Part shown: piece by piece, positions 12,548 to 22,260 of the stretch
Numbering within the stretch: position 1 is the first letter of the stretch
Layout: each line of letters opens with the position of its first letter
From: Oscheius onirici
Lineage: Eukaryota; Nematoda; Chromadorea; Rhabditida; Rhabditidae
NCBI GenBank assembly: GCA_932521025.1
Contig: OW051470.1
Span: forward strand, 434,001 to 498,000
Length of the DNA: 64,000 nt
Reading direction: 5' to 3'
Translations under genes and position numbers: made by a program
Notes under the pieces: generated by a model
What the model saw: the letters and a program-made list of their open reading frames with translations, nothing else
Told to the model about the DNA's origin: nothing
Databases searched by the model: none

Positions 12548-14437
12548 ATGTGGTTGCAGCTAGGTCAGCTAAGTATTTGCTACCAAAATTCAACTTTTTA
12601 GGTATTCTTGTCATTTTTGTCTGCTCGCTTAATGCCGAACTTGATGACATCGGCGTTAAAAACTATTCATGTGACCCGGTTTTAATGAAACGGAGCAAGA
12701 ATCGCCCGAGTAACGTGAACTCTGTGAGACCGGCCGATATTGACATTGTCATGGCACTTGGTGATTCTTTAACGGTATGCACGATTGTGAACAATTTTCC
12801 CAAGTTTGGTTTCTAGGCTGCGAACGGAGCCGGAGCTGAGGATCCCGTGGCTGTCATCTTGCAGTACAGAGGTCTGGGATTTGAAGCTGGAGGCGACAAT
12901 TCTCTTGACATTCATGCTACCGTACCCAGTGAGTTTCAGTTTTTTTTATAAAATTTCGGAACACATATTGAAAGACTCTGGGTAAAAAACTGCTCCATCC
13001 TGTAGCTGGATTTGTCCACGCTGTAGTTCGACTTGTCCACGCTGTGATGGACTGTATGTCAGCGGCAGTTTTTTTCGATCAATCTGTACTGCAAATCCGC
13101 TTTTTAAGACATCATTCGCAAGTACAACCCGAATCTCTTCGGATACTCTCAAGGAATCGGAGCGGCCATTACTTGGGAAGTAGCTCGCTTCAACGTCGCC
13201 TTTCCCGGAGCTGTGGCCAGAGATTTACCGGGTCAAGCCCGGCAATTGGTCAATTTGCTCAAGGCGCATCCAGAGGTATAATTTGTTCCTTTACTAAGCA
13301 CAAATTCAGTCTGTGAATATGAAAAACGACTGGAAACTTTTGAACATTTTTATTGGTGGAAACGACGCTTGCGGCTATTGTCGTCATCCTGAATATGCTC
13401 CGGAGCTTTGTGTTGGAAACATTTCGGAAGCCATTCAAATCATACAGGACAATGTTCCAAGAGTCATAGTTTCTTTGACGGGAATGCTGCAGCTGCAAGT
13501 GATCAGGCAAACTGATAAAGGAGAACTGTTCTGTCAGAGGCTGCACAAGTTAGTTTTTGTGGGACAGTCACATTTGAACTACAGGCTCGACAGTTCACAC
13601 TTTTACACGTTGAGGTGGTTAAAATCGAAGCCACAGACTTGACAGCTCTCATATTTTTTTTTCGGTCCACCTAAAATGAGTGAACGGTCGACAATGAGGA
13701 TTCAAGTGTGGGCTGCCGAGTCTGTGGCTAATTTGAACGCACACGACGAAAGTGTGAACTGTCGAGTCTGTGGCGGTCGAGTCTTACTTTGGCTTAATAA
13801 ACGTCCCGTAACTTAAACAAAAACCACAACATATGAATTTCAGGGACGAATGTGGCTGTGAAGGAGACACCAAAGACTACACTAACCAGCAGATTCAGCA
13901 GTATTGTCTCCAGTACTGTGACGACGAAATTCAACTGGCTCAGTCTGGAAAATTCGACAAGGATGATTTCACCCTGGTTACGCAGCCCTTCTTTAGAAAT
14001 ATCGATACTCCGCCAGTTAATGTAAGCCTTTTTAAACAAATTTTTTAAACAAAACACACTTTTCACCGAAAATCAGTAGCATTCTTCCGAGCACATGTCT
14101 CGCTTATCTTATCCCCTTTGCGAATTGCCACATGTCAGAAAAACACAATTTCAGGCCGACGGCTCAATAAACCACAAATTCTTTGCTCCGGACTGCTTCC
14201 ACTTTTCTCAGTGGGGACATGCTTTGGTCTCGACCTGGGTCTGGAGAAACATGATGGAGCCGGTTGGGGCGAAAACCATGAAGGGGTCCATTTCGCAGCC
14301 TGATCTTCCTCTAGCTTGTCCTGATCCGGTATAGCTGTTTAATGTTTTTTTTTGAATTTTTTTTTCAGACCTGTCCCTTCATTAGAACGAATGCCAACAG
14401 CAAGGATTGCAGTCAGTACATGACTCCTACAGCTTAG
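12548..14437 (+). CDS. Secreted phospholipase B-like GDSL lipase
   Basis: Member of the PLB1 branch of the SGNH/GDSL hydrolases, expected to deacylate phospholipids outside the cell or in the gut lumen. Exons: 12548-12563, 12602-12774, 12817-12928, 13109-13275, 13310-13548, 13844-14021, 14155-14328, 14369-14437, giving 375 aa. A signal peptide (MWLQLGILVIFVCSLNA) is followed by ALGDSLT (nucleophile Ser, about residue 61), IGGND (block III, about 172-175) and DCFHFSQWGH (catalytic Asp and His, about 308-317), a complete triad. Many Cys residues sit in the central part (CGYC, CGC, C-x3-C). The acceptor at 13108 is TTTTTAAG rather than CAG. AATAAA lies shortly after the stop, directly in front of a MITE. 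Confidence 0.92.
13586..13766. mobile_element. Inverted repeat in a phospholipase intron
   Basis: CTCGACAGTTCACACTTT at 13586 is repeated in inverted orientation at about 13749-13766. GTCTGTGGC/GCCACAGAC pairs also occur inside. The element sits in the 295-nt intron between the exons ending 13548 and starting 13844, and explains the unusual size of that intron. No target duplication could be fixed. Confidence 0.55.
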
Positions 14438-14469
14438 GAAGAGAGATACTTTGTGTAAATAAAGAACTT

Positions 14470-14659
14470 GGTAATACTCGAGCTGGCACCCCCCTCAGTT
14501 CAAATTTTTAGCGCGTCAACCTCCTGGTGTTCATTTTTTATGTTTTTACCCATTTTCCACCAATTTTTACACTTTCTGAGTATGTTTATCGAATTCTACT
14601 CACCAGGGAGTTAACGCGCCAAAAATTTGAACTGAGGGGTTGGTAGCTCGAGTATTACC
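14470..14659. mobile_element. MITE with 8-bp target-site duplication
   Basis: 190-bp element with terminal inverted repeats of about 60 nt beginning GGTAATACTCGAGCT. It is flanked on both sides by AAGAACTT (14462-14469 and 14660-14667), a perfect 8-bp direct repeat. There is no internal ORF. An 8-bp duplication fits hAT- or Merlin-type transposases acting in trans. It is inserted just 3' of the phospholipase stop codon and its AATAAA. Confidence 0.85.
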
Positions 14660-14667
14660 AAGAACTT

Positions 14668-15637
14668 ATTGCTTCTCTGGTACAGCAGAGACTATTCCTG
14701 GTCTCCTGAATAGCGAATGATTTTTCATAGAAGTAAAGCACAATTTCTCTGGACAAAACCCTGTCAGCTCATTATCATGTTCTTCTTTCTCGACAGTCTT
14801 CAGGACCTGACCGTCGCCTCTTGTAATAGAAAAATGGTCTCTCCGTTGACTCAAACAGGACCTTTCTCAGCTCCAGTTGCATCCCCTGTTCTTATTTCCG
14901 CGATGAAGACGACTAGGAGAGGCCCTCGACGACTCCATGGTCAAAGTCGGCCCATCACTGGGGATCTCCTAAAACAAGATATCTGAAAAGAGACAGGTCC
15001 TTGGACAACATAACCTCCTGTTTTGGAAATTGATGTACACAGTTTCTTTGACTGTAAGTGCAAAGACCTGTAATATCTCTGGCCTCCAAACATTGGCATT
15101 TTGAAAACTCTCAGTTTTGTTTCAAATTAAGCGGGAAGCAAAAGGCAATTGAATATAAGGAACCGTGAGAAGTCCAGAAAATCAAAAGCATGAATCGGAG
15201 AAAATGTCAGCTTCGCTTGAAATTTTGCATCGTCTAACGCTTCCTTTCATTCATTACCTCAAAAAAAAATTCCGCCTCTCCCAATTTCTTCTTCCCTCTC
15301 TCTGTTTATGCCACCAATTCTACGTTTCTCTTTCCTTTTTTTAGAAGTGGGTTAAACTGAAAAATTACTCTACTGCCTCCAAAGGTTATACGCTCTCCTC
15401 TTTTTTTCGCAGTCAAGAACGGGTGTCCATTTGTCAGTGAACCCCAGACAACCCTAATTAAGTATGCTTGAAGAGAGATTGACAGAGCCGAGAACGGCCA
15501 GAGTACATGCGTTCCCCAATTGCCCTTATTTTAGGAACAGCTCGCTCATTTTTTCAATTTATTGACTCTGAAAAACGACAACTTTTCCGTAATTCTTTCA
15601 TTTTTTTCAGTTCCCATTAAACAATTTTTTCAGAATT
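14668..15637. other. Intergenic region, no supported gene
   Basis: The - strand at 14880-14970 has an acceptor-like TTTTAG followed by about 35 open codons (EIPSDGPTL...), and a 62-codon frame at 14666-14854, but I could not assemble a gene from these. The rest is AT-rich with C/T runs and no further structure I recognise. Confidence 0.4.
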
Positions 15638-16230
15638 ATGTCCATTCTTCTCTTCCTACTCCCAGCCATAGCTCTATCCCACTGTGGACCAGATGACGTT
15701 CTAAGTGAGCTCTCGGAGGGAGTCGCTGACTACTTGGCTGGAGTGAGCCGTTCTTCAAATTAAAATTTTTCAATTCCAGGATATTCTTCAAGTAGCCGAC
15801 CGCAGCTTTCAATCAGCAATGGAAGAACAACCGAAGCTGAATGCTAGCATCATGGACGACAATATTAAGATTGGTACAAACATGAGCATGACCTACGAGG
15901 AGAGGATTGAGGCCATGACGAAAAGCATGTGTTCCCGGAGGAATGTAACCAAGCCAACGGTGAGTAGAGTACTAGAATCCCTCTGCTTCTCTGTCCCTTT
16001 CTAACTTCTACCTTTTCCAGAAGCATCTCATATTCATGGCCACGCATAATGTCCACCGTGGAGAACATTGGTTCCGTGACTTTACTCTTCTCCAACTCGA
16101 CCCCGTCGTCATGCTCAAGAAGCTCATGAGCACTCCATGGAACGAGGAGCTGACCTGGAAAAATAGCACCGTCGAGGAGAAAAAGGCCAGACTGAACCAG
16201 ATCATTCGTGACGATCTGTGTCGATCATAG
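15638..16230 (+). CDS. TSH1: small secreted helical protein
   Basis: Function unknown. Exons 15638-15742, 15780-15959, 16021-16230 give 164 aa with phase-0 introns. The signal peptide is MSILLFLLPAIALS. The mature chain is rich in charged and helix-forming residues. The last exon carries the family-type C-terminal block (MSTPWNEELTWKNSTVEEKK, then an Ile-x-x-x-Asp end). AATAAA follows the stop at about 16275. First member of a large local family; no catalytic or binding motif seen. Confidence 0.8.
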
Positions 16231-16371
16231 TCTCTCGAAGAGTTCTTCTAGATCTTTCCAATTGTAGTTGTTGAAATAAAGTGGGTTCTTCAGTTTCCCA
16301 GCTGTTTTTGAAGCCTCTCCCAGTGCCAAATATCGCTGCTGACAATGATTCGAGCTCATAAAAGAAGCTCC

Positions 16372-16379
16372 TATAAAAG
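16372..16379 (+). promoter_or_regulatory. TATA box of the 16.4-kb secreted gene
   Basis: TATAAAAG lies 35-42 nt upstream of the ATG at 16414. Similar TATAAAA boxes precede the ShKT gene and a small ORF at 20.6 kb, but I see none before the conserved housekeeping genes. Confidence 0.55.
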
Positions 16380-16413
16380 CACATTGTTCGAGCCAAACAA
16401 CAGTTTTCCCCCA

Positions 16414-17012
16414 ATGTGGCAGCTTATTTTCCTCTTCACCATGGCTACTTCAACAGCCCAGCCGGTAGCTGGAAGTGTAACTGTTTTAAATCTGATTGAA
16501 GTGGTCAGGTCCGCCGGGGATCAGTTCGCTCAGGAGGGAGGAAAAAATGTGGATTTGTTGTTGGATGAGCTCAAGAAAGCTGAGGTAGGTCTGTCAGTCT
16601 GTCCCTCTGCCTCTGTCTCTCTGTCCCTCTGGAAAATACTCTCCATTTCCAGTTCCCTGCCAACATCCGCTACAGCTGGCAGTACAGAATCAAAGCCATT
16701 TTTGGACTCTTCAGCAGTACAAAGGAGCGAAAACTTCGTGGCGACTACAAAGGTGAGAATTCTCGAAATTTTTCATAATTCCATTCAGCCCTGGCCTCTG
16801 TCCTATCCGTCATGATTCAAGAAGAAGGAATCAAAGGAATTTCTCCCGGAGTACTGACCGACTCTGACAGAAAGAACGAGGATGCTGTAGCCGCCTGGAA
16901 TGTTCTTGACGCTTCCGGAAAAATGAAGAAGGCAGTGGTTTTGTCCAGCTGCGAGAAGGGAGTCCTGGATGGAATCACCATTATCTACGACCAGTGGAGT
17001 CCCGAAGTTTGA
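16414..17012 (+). CDS. Small secreted protein, possible divergent TSH relative
   Basis: Function unknown. Exons 16414-16584, 16653-16752, 16789-17012 give 164 aa, the same length as its upstream neighbour. The signal peptide is MWQLIFLFTMATSTAQP. The intron phases (0 and 1) differ from the all-phase-0 TSH pattern, and the C-terminal F-x(n)-K block is not evident, so membership in that family is uncertain. A single Cys (SSCEKG) occurs near the end, so no disulphide scaffold is likely. Start chosen because a TATA box lies just upstream. An in-frame Met at 16345 would put residues before the signal peptide. Confidence 0.75.
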
Positions 17013-17138
17013 GATTGAGAGCCAAATAAAAATTCTTGTTTTTTTCTGGCTGTCTGGTCGAGCGAAGACAATAGTCGCCCGAAAAAAAATCGGTCTTTAT
17101 ATTCTCTGCCTTTTCTCCCCATTCCCCACTTTTCCACC

Positions 17139-17480
17139 ATGAAAATTCTTCTCGCTCTTCTTCTCGTCGCCATCCCGATCATTGCCATCAAGTGCTACCA
17201 AGGTTTCCCGTATTTTTTGCCACCAAATCTCCAAATTTCAGGAAACTATGGAGCCATGACTGGAGATGACCGCGAGAAGATTTCGGTGGTGGACTGTCCA
17301 ATTGCCTGCTTTGCCCAGAGAGGCATCGATCTCCATGATAACACGACGGCTGTTGGAATCCTGAAGTGTGCCAGGGAGGCTTGCAATAGAAGGTACAATG
17401 TGACGAAGAATTACGTCTACGAGTGCTGCACGGAGAATCTGTGCAACAAGGCCGGAAAGTTCAATGTTCCTCGGGCTTGA
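17139..17480 (+). CDS. Secreted Ly6/uPAR three-finger-like protein
   Basis: Exons 17139-17202 and 17242-17480; the 39-nt intron is a multiple of three, so read-through would also stay open. About 100 aa: signal peptide MKILLALLLVAIPIIAI, then KCYQG at the mature start, further Cys residues (DCPIACFA, CAREACNRR), and the diagnostic ending YECCTENLCN. The N-terminal Cys-Tyr and final CC-x4-CN are typical of nematode Ly6/three-finger (ET-module-like) secreted proteins. No clear GPI tail is seen, so it is probably soluble. The partner is unknown. It sits among the small secreted genes of this cluster. Confidence 0.88.
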   Translation: MKILLALLLVAIPIIAIKCYQGFPYFLPPNLQISGNYGAMTGDDREKISVVDCPIACFAQRGIDLHDNTTAVGILKCAREACNRRYNVTKNYVYECCTENLCNKAGKFNVPRA

Positions 17481-18023
17481 TTGAGTGAATAAAGTTCGTC
17501 AAATCGCTAGTCATACTTGCGAAACAAAACTTTTTCGATTCTCATTGCGCCTGTCTGGTATTCAGCCCGTTATGCGCCAAAAACATCGGGGGAATCGAGG
17601 GAAAAATCAAGGATTCTGTCATGCCATGGATTCTGTCATGCTGTGTCGATATCTGAACAGTGACGTGGATTTCCAGGCTAAGCTCTAAGCTCTCGCCGGA
17701 AGAGTTTAGGCAGGAAATTTCTTAAGAGACATATTTTCGCAAATCAACTACTAGGCAAAGCTCTTTGTAACTAGTGAGGAAGCTCTCAGGCTGTTCGATA
17801 TTCCCAAATTTTTGCGAAATGAACGACGAGCTTTTCTCTCTTGACGTGTTCAGTAGTATGGGAGATCTCCGGCGGGGTTGCTGGCGGACTACAAAATCAG
17901 AAATGTCCTCCAACTGAAATAAAATCAAAAACTCTCTGGGGAATTGACTCATGAAATTAGACACCTCCCGATGTTTATAAACATTCACTTTTCTGACGAT
18001 TCTGAGCGCAAAAATTGTGAACT

Positions 18024-18920
18024 ATGAAGCTGTTGCTCATATTCGTTTTGCAAGGTCTGATATCCGGAGCATTCGCACATCAAAATAGTCGTCAGAAAAG
18101 GCAGTCGGCTGAAGAAGAACTGGCTCAGGTGGGTAACTTCTTCAGAGAAACTGACAGAGAAAATGAGACACAAAAAATTCAAAGTACTGTCAAATTTTTG
18201 CTAGAAAAATTGGGATTAGATAGTCTGATCCAGTTGGTTTTCAGTCCCTCCTCAAGCGAGTAGAAGGAATACTCTTCTACGTTCCCAATCCATCTCCCGC
18301 TCTCGAAGCTTTCTTTGTCTCTTCTATTCAAGTTGCCGCCAAGTATCACCTGGAGAGACTGGTCAGGATGAGAATTATTCTCTTCGAAATCAAGGAAACT
18401 GGAGAGCTCGAAGACGTCATCGCCAACCATCCGGTAAGACTTTTCAATTTGTAAAGTCTGTTAAAAAAACAGTAACCTAAAATATTCAAAAACTCTTATG
18501 TACGCGTTTAAGCAGCCTGCAAAATTTACTAGGTAAACGGCTGTTATGTTCCCCAAATAGACATCCCGCGGGGAAGGGAATTTTTGGTTACTGAAGCATT
18601 TTTTAACAGATTTTATTTATTCAAATTTTAGGGCGGGAACGACGAGGCCTTTGCCGAAGGCATCATCGACTGGGCCGAAAAGTACAAGTCCAAATTCGAA
18701 TCCCTCGGAATTTCTGCCGTAAATGCCTTGGGAAAAATCAATGGTCTGGCCTTTGACGACAATTTCAGAGGTTCTAATAGCGAAAAGAGACTGGACCTGG
18801 TACTGGAAGTTCTTAGGAGTGATGTGAGTTAGCGATTTTTTTTTGTCTGGAAGACCGAATTTTAAGGAGGCCAAAGGACCGGATGCCTTCAAACTGGGAG
18901 AGGGAGAAGCTGATGAATGA
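18024..18920 (+). CDS. TSH2: small secreted helical protein
   Basis: Exons 18024-18128, 18245-18433, 18632-18823, 18867-18920 give 179 aa, all introns phase 0. The signal peptide MKLLLIFVLQGLISGAFA is followed by a dibasic RQKR site that may be a processing site. The third exon carries the family block: INGLAFDDNFRGSNSEKR followed by LDLVLEVL. Intron 1 is largely a copy of a dispersed repeat whose end (TCTGATCCAGTTGGTTTTCAG-like) supplies the acceptor. The last acceptor is TTTTAAG. The gene ends in an acidic tail (GEGEADE). Confidence 0.82.
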
Positions 18921-19533
18921 GACGATGAAATTTTGCTTCTTTTTGTTGTGCAAAAATAAACTCGATAAATACTGAGAAACTGTTTGTTTATGAGCTCAAA
19001 TTTCAGCACAGAGCCCTGTTTGCTAGTTGTCTTCCAGCTCCTATATCTGTACTTGTTTCCTGACCTGGTCATTTTCTTTCTCTGTGACCTTTCACATTCT
19101 CTCCAACTTTCCGACTAACACTATTCCATGTAAAGGGAAAACAATTTTGTCCAGTAAAAAAACTTACATGCTGAATTGTCTAAAAATGGCAAAACATTTT
19201 TTTTAAGAGAATTGGGAAACGGCAGGAAACTGAAATGGAACCGACTGAGGACCCGTTTCTAGGTATTGAGTGCCAGGCCAAGATCTCTCAATTTGTGAGC
19301 TTACCAGCTTAATCTACCTTAAACGTCGACTAACTAGGCACAAAGTTTGGTTCGAAACCTTGCTCTTTTCTCCCGTTTCTGTCAAAGGTTTGGTCACGCG
19401 TTTCACTGAAATCAGATACCGGAAGGTAGAGAAAAACACGTAAACCACCGCGATGCAGTTTTGACCCATTTTGGTACCTTATCTGTTATCTGTTTACTTT
19501 TTTTTCTCTCTCAACTTTTTCCACTCTTCAGCC
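18921..19533. other. Intergenic region, nothing recognised
   Basis: About 610 nt between two + strand secreted genes. AATAAA occurs about 35 nt after the upstream stop. The frames on the - strand are shadows. No repeat or RNA gene noticed. Confidence 0.5.
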
Positions 19534-20103
19534 ATGAAATTCACCCTTCTTCTCCTCCTCTTTTCCTTCGTCTACTGTGAAATTGGTCCCGAGCGACGTG
19601 ACCAGCTGGAAAAGGAACTTGTCAGGGTTTCAAGCACCAAAAAAATCCAAAAATATAAATTTTTAGATCAGTATCATGCCCCTGATTAGATTTTCCAAGA
19701 TTGACACAGTCCGCTACCCAATTGCCGAGAGATTTCATGTCGAAGGCTGCCAGCTGGCGGCATTTTTCAATTGGACCCGATACGACCGCTACATTGCTCT
19801 TAGGGACATGATTGACAAGGATAAAGAGTTTTCGCAGTTCGTTAAGGATACTGTAAGTCCTGGATGAAAGACTCCTAAAAATTTCGAGCTCAGGAAAAAG
19901 CCAAAGACGAGTACATAGACGACTGGCTGAGCATTGCTTCGGCAAACCAGTGGCGGATTAAGGAGCTGGAAATTGATGGAAGAGAAACTTTTGGACAGCT
20001 TTGTGCTCTCACATTTTCTCAAGAATTCAAAGATGGCGATTATCATCAGAAGTTGAAGGTTGCCTTAAAGGCTTTCAAAAAAAGAGAAATAAAAATTTAT
20101 TAA
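19534..20103 (+). CDS. TSH3: small secreted helical protein
   Basis: Exons 19534-19626, 19667-19852, 19894-20103 give 162 aa with phase-0 introns. Signal peptide MKFTLLLLLFSFVYC. Exon 2 is predicted helical (FSKIDTVRYPIAERF; DMIDKDKEFSQFVKDT). Exon 3 carries the family block CALTFSQEFKDGDYHQK followed by LKVALKAFKK. The AATAAA poly(A) signal lies inside the last codons of the ORF (KREIKIY-stop), so the 3' UTR is extremely short. Function unknown. Confidence 0.82.
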
Positions 20104-20497
20104 TTTCGATTTTTATACAATTTCACAGCCTTTTGGCCTTTTCTACCCATTTGCACTCTCCGAACGCCGGCTGTGTTTGTTCAAATTGGGAACGACGACG
20201 CCTACACTGTACTTTTGACCTGTTCTTGTGAATCTTTCCGCCCATATTTTACAACTCCCGAAATTCAAAATCTTCTAGACTGTTTCTCATTTCAGAAGAC
20301 TTCAAAGTTTTCACATCACAGCCGGAATCTTGGGATTGTTTTTCAGCACAACTTATATTTCAATTTTACCTCTCAGACCCACTGAGAATCTTTCAAAATT
20401 CAGAATTTTCTTTCTCCATAAACTGTTCCATAATCTACTGAGGATAAAGACTCTCTGATCTGGCAGATCAGACTGTTTTCAGACGTATTTTTGAACC

Positions 20498-20712
20498 TAT
20501 AAAAGCTCAGTCTCACTCAGTGTTCCGCACTATTTAGTAACCTTTCCCTTTCCAAACTTATTTTGATTTTGCGCTTTACTCTCAACATGTTTAAAAGTTC
20601 CCAGTGCTGCATCTTATATCAGATTATTCAGAAGAATAAAAAATGGATATTTTTTATTGTTTTGGGCTGGTCAGGCCTACAATTTTTCTGCTCATTCCCG
20701 CACGTTTTCTAA
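20498..20712 (+). other. TATA box plus 41-codon ORF, possible relic gene
   Basis: TATAAAAG at 20498-20505 precedes an ATG at 20587, which opens a 41-codon frame ending at 20712 with a hydrophobic middle (WIFFIVLGWSGLQFF). It has the spacing of the other small secreted genes but no family block and no introns. It could be a decayed member or chance. Confidence 0.25.
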
Positions 20713-20755
20713 CTAATAAATAAGTTGGCTAATAAGTTAAGGTGAGGATCTTCTT

Positions 20756-21941
20756 CTAGCAGAGATTGCAACTGACTCCACAGAATTGTCTTTTCTGGGC
20801 AGCGGTGTAGAAGGTGCTGGTGCAGAAGCCGTTCTTCACCCAGTTGGCGCAGCTGAAAGTTTCTCTTGGTTACAAAAAGGAGAGATTTTTACCCAGTCTG
20901 CGTGTTCCCACAAGTTGTGCCACCGGCGACGGTTGTGGCAGCTGTAGTCGAGTTTGTTCCAGTACAGTAGCCACAAGTTCTCTTGCAGTTGGTAGCAGCC
21001 CAAGACTCGAGAGTATAGCATACTGTAGGCTGGGTTTCGCAGTCGGGAGCGGCATCGATGCATCCTCCGAGCGTACAGAATCCACACTTGTTGGGACAGT
21101 ACTGGGCAATCTGCTCTCTCCAGAGGATACTCTGACACATGGTGCTGGTCACACTGTCGCAGACGAGACGGGGATCTGAAACTTTTGATACTTTTCTATA
21201 TAAAAAAATCTTACTGGGAGTATTTGTGCACTTGTACTCATCAGTCAGACAGCAGTAACCACAATAAGCTGGGCAGTCGGCGATGGCTCTCTTCTTCAGA
21301 TCCTCATTCCAGATGTCGGTGGGAGCCTAGAAGATTGAACTGTGGAGAAATAAGAAAATTTTACCGTGAAGCAGTTAACGACTCTGTCCTTGGGCTCAGC
21401 GAGGGCGACAGTAGCAACCTTGGTTCCGGCTCCGTACATTGATTTACAGACATCGGCGGAGAGCTTGTCTTTGCAGCTGGTGGCAAGGGGAGTTAGAAGA
21501 AGCTTGCTGGTTACGGCGTCCTGAAAATAGTTTTGTACTGTAAGGCAAAAGTTGGCCTAGTGAGACTAAGGTTAACGAAGTTCTGTGACTAGACTTAGAC
21601 TCTTAGCTCAAACTCTTGGTCAAGTCAAAAAGATGGGTCGACTGCATACTGTAACTATAAGATTTCTTGACAAATTCTATGAATAGGGTGATTGCTGTAC
21701 TCTGTACTGGTCCTACTGGACGTTGCTCAATTCCTACTGTCGATTAGATCGAGCGGATCTCATGAAGGGTAGCCTCATCCTAGCCTAGAAGAACTGTGCT
21801 GCTGTCTGGACTATTCTCTTGTTCATCCAGTTGTACATTTCTAGCGGTTGACTTCCTTACATAGGCACTGCAGTTGGCATCCACAGGAGTAGCTGCAAAG
21901 GCCAGTTGAGCTGAAGAGAGGACGAGGAGAAGACTGAACAT
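20756..21941 (-). CDS. Secreted multi-ShKT-domain protein
   Basis: Exons on the - strand: 21861-21941, 21365-21520, 21215-21326, 20893-21175, 20756-20852, giving 242 aa. The signal peptide MFSLLLVLSSAQLAFA is followed by Cys-rich modules ending CPAYCGYCC, CPNKCGFC, CKRTCGYC and CGVSCNLC, the C-x3-C-x2-C endings of ShK (SXC) domains. A T/S-rich spacer (NSTTAATTVAGG) separates the third and last modules. The first module is preceded by an extra Cys-containing segment (CKDKLSADVCKSMYG). Nematode proteins of this type are secreted or cuticle/surface associated. Enzymatic or channel-blocking activity cannot be inferred. AATAAA occurs 3' of the stop on this strand only weakly. Confidence 0.9.
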
Positions 21942-21976
21942 GCTGTGATGATGTTCCTCCCGTCCCAACCAGTCCA

Positions 21977-21983
21977 TTTTATA
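21977..21983 (-). promoter_or_regulatory. TATA box of the ShKT gene
   Basis: TATAAAA on the - strand, 36 nt upstream of the ATG at 21941. Confidence 0.55.
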
Positions 21984-22260
21984 GCTGTCACCGAACAATA
22001 GACTCATCCTGCTGCACAAACTTGTAGCCGTTCCGTCACCGAAAGTGCGATAAAGTTTGCACTTGTTTTTATGCTTCTGTATGGTGAGCACAATGGATAG
22101 AGGGAAAGGTGTTCGGGATGAACAGCTGTCCCCTCTGGCGCGACTCAACTCTTGTTTACAGCTTGGAGGAAAAGTGAGAAGAAGAGACAAACAAAAAGTC
22201 ACTCAGTCTCAGCCATGTTTTCCAGCCCCATCATAAATTTTCAATTTATAGCGTTTTTAG

